From contig NC_052360.1 of assembly GCF_009727055.1 (NCBI RefSeq), forward strand, positions 69,789,041 to 69,853,040: a DNA stretch of 64,000 bases, given 5' to 3'. Every line of letters begins with the position of its first letter. Within the stretch, counting starts at the first letter, position 1. Positions 59,004 through 64,000 of this stretch are shown here, piece after piece. This stretch comes from Benincasa hispida. Lineage: Eukaryota > Streptophyta > Magnoliopsida > Cucurbitales > Cucurbitaceae. The notes beneath the pieces were generated by a model. That model saw only the letters and a program-made list of their open reading frames with translations, had not been told where the DNA came from and searched no databases. A program made the translations under genes and the position numbers.

Positions 59004-60170
59004 CATGACACAGAAGTTAAGCAAACACAGTTTTGTTGGGTGGGCATTGCAACCACCACTCCAAGTGATAAGTAGGTTTACAATTAGCTTCTTTGATAAA
59101 AACATAGTTTACCTTAAACTATGTTATGATCTCTCTACATTTTTCTTTCAAGTACCGTCACACAAGGAAAACTCTGTTTTAATCTAATTTACTCTGTATA
59201 TGAAGTTTTATCTTCTTTTTCTTTCATTCTACTTGTCAGATTATTTTTGATCATGCTCCTGAAGAAGAGATTTTGGAAGCAAAATTCAAGGTATGCCATT
59301 TGTAGAGACTTTTAGTTTTAATTATAAATTCAACACTCTGATGTAGTTTGAGTACCTCTTTTAAACTTTTAGTTAATTGTTTTCACATTTGCATGTAAAA
59401 AAACTCAACTTTCTATGACATTTTATCGATATATTACATTCTTTGTATTCAGTTATTTATTCGATTCACATTATAATGCTACCCAATGTTTTTTTCTTTT
59501 CAATTTGGTTGCTCAGATGGTGGTAAGAGTATCCTTCTCTTATGTCTCTCCAATTGATCCTTCACCATTAGAAAAAGTAAGCATTTGTCTATTGATTACA
59601 TCTTTGTCTATCTTGTAAGCATCCACTAGAAAAGGAGTTTCCTTTTCTTATTCTCTAGCTTCTAAGCATCCAACTCAACTGATTGTGTTAACTTTTCTGG
59701 GTTGTTTCATTTTTGTTTGATTATTTGTCTATTGATCGTTGAATGTCATTATAAGTGCTCAGAAAATAAGAATATTGGGTGGGATGACGTTTCAAATGGC
59801 GTTAATTACATCTTTCTTTTGGTGCAAGTCTGTCTTCTAGTTTTAGACACCACTTTCTTTTCCTGTTATGACACTTATCTCAAAGACAATATGCATTTCA
59901 TGTTTAGCTTCTAGATTGATCAACGATTTATATGGTATCTATTTCGGTCTTTCCACAAGTTTTCAAGCCCATAAATGGAAGAATGTTAGAGTATTGATAT
60001 AATTTTTGAGTTGACTAGTGATTTAACACTTTTTGTTATTGTTGATATCATTATTTACCTTCTCTTATCCTCATATCATATTTTAGGCCCTTTGTCAAAC
60101 AATTCATGATGAGTATTGTGAGGTTGTGGAAAAACAAGTGATTACGGGTTCAAAATACTTCAATAACTAG
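59004..60170 (+). pseudogene. Unidentified gene 3' end: exon-like segments
   Basis: Three segments are bounded by AG and GT and all in phase 0: 59240-59290 (IIFDHAPEEEILEAKFK), 59517-59576 (MVVRVSFSYVSPIDPSPLEK) and 60087-60170 (ALCQTIHDEYCEVVEKQ..., then TAG). A possible upstream exon at 59004-59071 reads DTEVKQTQFCWVGIATTT, and another at about 58808-58879 reads EGEIWEINQLKFNYLEN with a stop. Consistent phase and splice sites argue for a real gene's last exons, but I do not recognise the family. It may be a truncated duplicate, since no start or promoter is visible. Confidence 0.5.
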
Positions 60171-60990
60171 ATTTTCAGAATTTTTGGTCATGATTGGTTC
60201 TGTACTGAAACGTCATGATTATCCTTTTACTTCCTCATTATTGATGGTAGAGACTAAGTAATTTTCTATTTTGAACATTGTCATGATGTAGCTTTATTTA
60301 GTTACGAGTACAAGACCATATGATAGGGTAAGCTAAGGTTTCAAATCTAAACTTGAAATTCAAGAACAAACTTGAAATATTATTGTTTCTGACCAAAATC
60401 TAAATGATCATACCAGATCATCGATCACCTTATAGAAACTGGAAAGAATAAGCAGATATTCTCAACTACATTTAAACAAATGGGACGAAGAAAAGTACAT
60501 GCGATCGAATGTTAATACAATCCTACTTTGATCTCTTTTACATTAGAAATACATAGCTTACAGTTCAAACTTTCAGAATGGTATTTGCATTCTTTCTATT
60601 TCTTTGACATCCTTGTTACTTGATAGATGGACAAAATACACTTTTAGTCTGTGTTTGAAGATCAACTTCTGTTTGACCCCAAGTTTAAAGAATTGATTGT
60701 TTGTTTTGAGATGATTCTAAAAAGTCTTTGAAAGTTAGATGGCAAACAAAAAGATGATTTGATAGTTAACTTGTTGACTAGATTTGTTGACATTGTAAAA
60801 TTATCCTAGTTTTTTTTAGCTTATTTGATAATGTTTCTTTTGGTTTAAATTATTTCTTTAATATTATTTCCTCAATAAGAATGGAAAATTTAAAGCCTTA
60901 AGGACTTTCTTTCCTTGACGAAGACCCCTGCCTTAAACCATTACTTTGAGGTTTATTTGTTATTTTCTTACATAGCGTTTGTGGTATATC
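60171..60990. other. Non-coding spacer
   Basis: AT-rich; no exon-like or repeat signal supported. Confidence 0.4.
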
Positions 60991-60994
60991 AGGG

Positions 60995-61521
60995 CAAGGT
61001 CTGTATGAAAATTCAAGAAATTGAATCTCGATTCTGGTAGCATTTTAATCACCTCTCAGCAAGTCTCACGGCTAAACAAGGTCAATACACAATTTGTTGA
61101 TAGGAAGCTGAATTAAAGGATGCTTAAAACTTCCTCCTTCAATGGTACTCTACTACTAAACCTTCTCGTTCTCTTTAGGGGTTTTATCTTCAATCTGTGT
61201 TTCTTACTTTTGGGGTTGAGCATATGAAATGTTGATGACACCTATCATTTTAAGATCAACCGACTACACACTTATGAAACTAATACTTTAACCCTTGTCT
61301 AAAACTAATTTGGCCTGTTATGCAGGTATGGTGTTTGAGAAAATACCTAAGAGGAAATTGTTTTGTTTTCTCTCCCCCAATACTTGTTTTGATGGTCATG
61401 CTTTGTCTATTTCCTTATTGGTTGATATGTTAAAATTAGTAAGGGACTCAGTATCACCAATGAAAGACTATCAACTTGAAGAAGCTTACCATGCTTGGGT
61501 TCTATTTAGCAAACCTAATTG
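60995..61521 (+). pseudogene. Unidentified gene 3' end: two exon-like segments
   Basis: A segment after an AG at about 60995 reads GKVCMKIQEIESRFW, stop, HFNHLSASLTAKQ and ends at a GT. The next (AG at 61325) reads MVFEKIPKRKLFCFLSPN, FDGHALSISLLVDMLKLVRD, SPMKDYQLEEAYHAWVLF and terminates at TGA (61519-61521). Good amino-acid complexity and a long open final exon suggest real coding ancestry. The single stop suggests a broken copy, though that TAG could also be outside the true exon. Family unknown; it may belong with the exon cluster at 59004-60170 or be a separate gene. Confidence 0.45.
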
Positions 61522-61600
61522 ATTGATTGGTTTATTTATGAATGTTAGTCTGGCCCTTAATTGTTAATGAAAAATAAAGAAACAAACATTGGGGGTAAGG

Positions 61601-61707
61601 CCAACATGAGTGTAGCTCAATTCGCATAGTACTTGTACTATCGATCTTGAGGTTAGAGGTTTGATTCCCCCACCCTACTTTAATTACAATACCTTTGCGG
61701 GGAAAAA
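61601..61707 (+). mobile_element. tRNA-derived SINE with target duplications
   Basis: About 107 bp. An A-box-like TAGCTCAATTCG lies near 61613 and a B-box-like GGTTTGATTCCC near 61658, spaced as in a tRNA-type RNA polymerase III promoter. A non-tRNA tail follows and ends in an A run. It is flanked by a 17-bp direct repeat of the form AAACATTGGGGGNAAGG (61584-61600 and 61708-61724, one difference). Mobilised by LINE reverse transcriptase as a family rule. Confidence 0.85.
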
Positions 61708-61724
61708 AAACATTGGGGGCAAGG

Positions 61725-62049
61725 GACTTAATTGAGTTTTTTTGTTTGTTTATTTATGAATGTTTATCTGACCTTATTGTTCTTCTCAACTTTTTGCTAT
61801 TCTCATCCTTTTGTTCTTTTCATTATTTGGTTCTTCTCTTCTTCTTCTTAATTATTCTTCATCTATTTTTTTATTAAGTAATTGTAGGGTTCTAGTTTAC
61901 GTTTGCTTTTGTTTTCCATGTTTTGTTTTGCATTTTCATTTTTCCATACAATATGCATTCTAAACAAAGATAAGATGACAAGTGGAAGCATGATTCCTAT
62001 GGGAATAATGAACAACAAACTTAAAGTATAAATTTGGTGTAATTTTATC
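61725..62049. other. Spacer before the right-edge Copia element
   Basis: Pyrimidine-rich and AT-rich, no gene supported. Confidence 0.4.
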
Positions 62050-63001
62050 ATACATATAAGTCATTCTTTTGTTAGATGGTTCTAATTCACTGGTAAGCTC
62101 TTGATTATGTTCTAGTGACTGTTTTTAGATGGTTCTAATCCATTTGATGTAAACCTATAAATCAATATAGAAGTTATTATTGTTTAGTTATGTTGTTTCT
62201 ATCATTGGCAGATTGCTCTCTAATCACAACACCTATACAACCCGAGATGGTTGAAAAGAGTACTTTTTCAAGGAAATTTGTGAGCCACAATCTTAGATAA
62301 CTTTCTTCTTTAATACTCTAAAGACTTTACTATTAGTAGAAAACTACTCAACGAAGATCAAATAAAGAAAATGACGAAGATACCATCAACAAAAATATGA
62401 AGAAGTAAAGGAAGAAATAACACAAAAGATTTAAGTGGTTCAATCCCAATATGGGATCTACATCCACTGTTGAAGACCTTTCAAGCACTTTTACTGATTT
62501 TTGTGAACAAAGTTACAAAGAAGATGGTCGAGAAAGGGAGAAGAAACAGAGTGTATATGTTCACTTGACCTACACTCTTCAATAGTAGCAATAATATGAA
62601 AAATACAAACTCATTCACAGCTAAAAGGTTTGAATACTACTGCCCACCATTCATGCTCCTTGCAAATGAACAAAAACAAAGATGGCTTTCTCTAGCTTCA
62701 TTTCTTACTTTGTCATAAGCCAACGCTCCTCCGATGAAGATTTTCTATCTCAGCAAATTTTTTAGCCCACAAAACCACCTCATAACAAACGTCTAGGTGG
62801 AATATTCTCCTCTTCCAGCTCAACAATCAAAGACCAACCAGGCCTTATCAAAGAGCTGGATCCAAGACTCTTTCTTAATGGGCTGTCCAGCTTTAATGCA
62901 TAGCAAAAGCCCTCACCTGCAAATGAATATAAAGGAGAGTATTTTGGCCCAACTTAATAACTGAAATAAAGATGTATTTAGATAGAAACAACACATCAAC
63001 A
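62050..63001 (-). repeat. 3' LTR of the right-edge Copia element
   Basis: On the plus strand the LTR ends ACACATCAACA at 63001 (minus strand start TGTTGATG), directly beside a polypurine tract complement. It contains AAGTGGTTCAATCC near 62432, comparable to the GTGGTTCGGC motif of other Copia LTRs here. The outer (left) boundary is an estimate; the partner LTR is outside the window. Confidence 0.65.
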
Positions 63002-63014
63002 ATTCTCCACCTTG
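63002..63014 (-). other. Polypurine tract of the right-edge Copia element
   Basis: Plus strand ATTCTCCACCTTG; the minus strand is a purine-rich CAAGGTGGAGAAT abutting the LTR, as in Copia-C. Confidence 0.75.
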
Positions 63015-64000
63015 TTACAAGATACATCAGTAAAAATACTATTGAAGCAGGTCTTCCTTAACAGATCAGTTAAAAAAGAACTAATCTTGAGAGCCTTCAA
63101 ACAGCTCTCAAGTTTTGATGCTGGCACAGTTTTTGTAAGAGCATCAGCAGCATTCTCAGCTGATGCTATCTTCTTCATTTGGATTTTCCCTTCTTGAATG
63201 ACAACCCTTATAAAGTGATATCGAACATCTATATGTTTGGTCCTCTCATGGTAGGTTTGGTTCTTTGTGAGGAAGGCTGCACTTTGATTGTCCCAACGAA
63301 TGACTAGATTTTTCTTCCAAACTAATCCCAAACTCTACAGCCAATTCATCCAACCAAATAGCTTCTTTGAATGCATCAGTAAGAGCCATATATTCTACTT
63401 CAATGGTTGAAAGAGCAGCCACTGTTTGGAGAGAAGATTTCCAACTCACTGTGTTACCATAAAACATAAAAACAAGTCCTGATAATGACCTGTGTTTATC
63501 CCTATCAGTTGCATAATCTGCATCAACAAAGCTAGTGAGTACTTCTCTATTGTTTAAGTGTTTGGAATACAAAAGTCCATAAGAAGCAGTACCCTTTACA
63601 TATCTCAACAGCCATTTAACTCCTTGCCAATGGTGTTTATCTGGATTGGTTATAAATCTGCTAACTACACTTAAGGCATGAGCTAAATCAAGTTTTGTGC
63701 CAACCATGAGATACATAAGACTCCCTACTGCATTTGCATAAGATATAGACTTCATTTCTTCCCTTTCTTCATCAGTATGAGGTGAGTGATCAAGTGACAG
63801 CTTAAAGTGAGATGCAAGGGGTGTAGAAACAGACTTTGACTCATTCATTCTAAACTTTGTCAACATTTTTAGACAATAATCATCCAGTGAGAGCTTCATT
63901 GTTCCAAGTTCCCTGTTTCTAACAATACTTATTCCTAGTATTTTCCTTGCAGGACCTAGATCTTTCATATCAAAGGTCTCTTTCAGCTCATCTTTTAGCT
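63015..64000 (-). pseudogene. Copia RT/RNase H C-terminal region, frameshifted, cut by window end
   Basis: The minus strand from 63968 reads MKDLGPARKILGI, YCLKMLTKFRM, KSVSTPLASHFKL, SYANAVGSLMYLMV, GTKLDLAHALSVVSRF, HHWQGVKWLLRYVKGT, FVDADYATDRDKHRS, FYGNTVSWKSSLQTVAALS, EVEYMALTDAFKEAIWL and ELAVEFG. The frame then shifts near 63320, and the other frame continues IRWDNQSAAFLTKNQTYH, ERTKHIDVRYHFIR, ASAENAADALTKTVP and KLESCLKAL. This is a Tnt1/Tork-like arrangement (lineage tentative). One frameshift is the only clear defect in view, so it is the best preserved pol remnant in the window. The RT catalytic YVDD lies beyond the window end. Confidence 0.88.

Noticed and set aside
61601..61680. 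Possible tRNA gene
   Set aside because: A and B boxes are present but the cloverleaf stems and anticodon arm do not form properly, and the unit has an A-rich tail with long target duplications, which marks a SINE.

Overview
The window is plant nuclear DNA, from a flowering plant and most likely a eudicot. It is AT-rich and almost entirely transposable elements in various states of decay. It also holds fragments copied from the mitochondrial genome (nad1 exon 2 with group II intron sequence) and the plastid genome (16S rRNA). The style of the Copia coding remnants suggests a cucurbit, but no search could be run, so that placement is weak. I see no intact host gene. Every recognisable coding stretch has stops, frameshifts or deletions.

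Layout. 1-3.7 kb: spacer, then a collapsed Copia element (LTR, gag fragment, 5'-truncated LTR). 3.7-13.5 kb: eroded LTR-like sequence interrupted by a nuclear mitochondrial insertion (about 5280-6431), a decayed plant transposon-associated ORF (9240-10020), a 150-bp tandem duplication and a repeat-rich AT region. 13529-52900: one Copia element (called Copia-A here) bounded by a perfect TCAAG target duplication and swollen to 39.4 kb by nested insertions. 52.9-54.2 kb: LTR-like sequence. 55.4-56.3 kb: solo LTR related to the first element. 56281: a CACTA-type terminus, then a broken cytosolic ribosomal protein S2 gene (to about 57800). 58-62 kb: a possible MITE, two clusters of exon-like segments from unidentified genes, and a tRNA-derived SINE with clear target duplications. 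62.05-64 kb: the 3' end of another Copia element on the minus strand, running off the window.

Nesting inside Copia-A. Its 5' LTR is cut twice. The first cut holds a complete minus-strand Copia element (Copia-C, 13825-21879, TSD GATAC). One LTR of Copia-C carries a plastid 16S rRNA fragment, and its integrase/RT junction is split by a solo LTR. The second cut holds an 18.4-kb CACTA transposon (CACTA-1, 22907-41351). CACTA-1 carries a captured DAHP synthase exon, a gag-only LTR element (25540-33980) whose own 3' LTR holds two solo LTRs in opposite orientation, and a second CACTA (CACTA-2, 34175-40017) that holds a further solo LTR. The RNase H region of Copia-A is split by a solo LTR (46755-50643) that itself contains a Copia-A-family solo LTR (47480-49432). 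Reading from outside inward gives relative insertion ages.

The genes do not cooperate in a pathway. What the window shows is serial transposition, solo-LTR formation, organelle DNA uptake at breaks and gene-fragment capture by CACTA elements.
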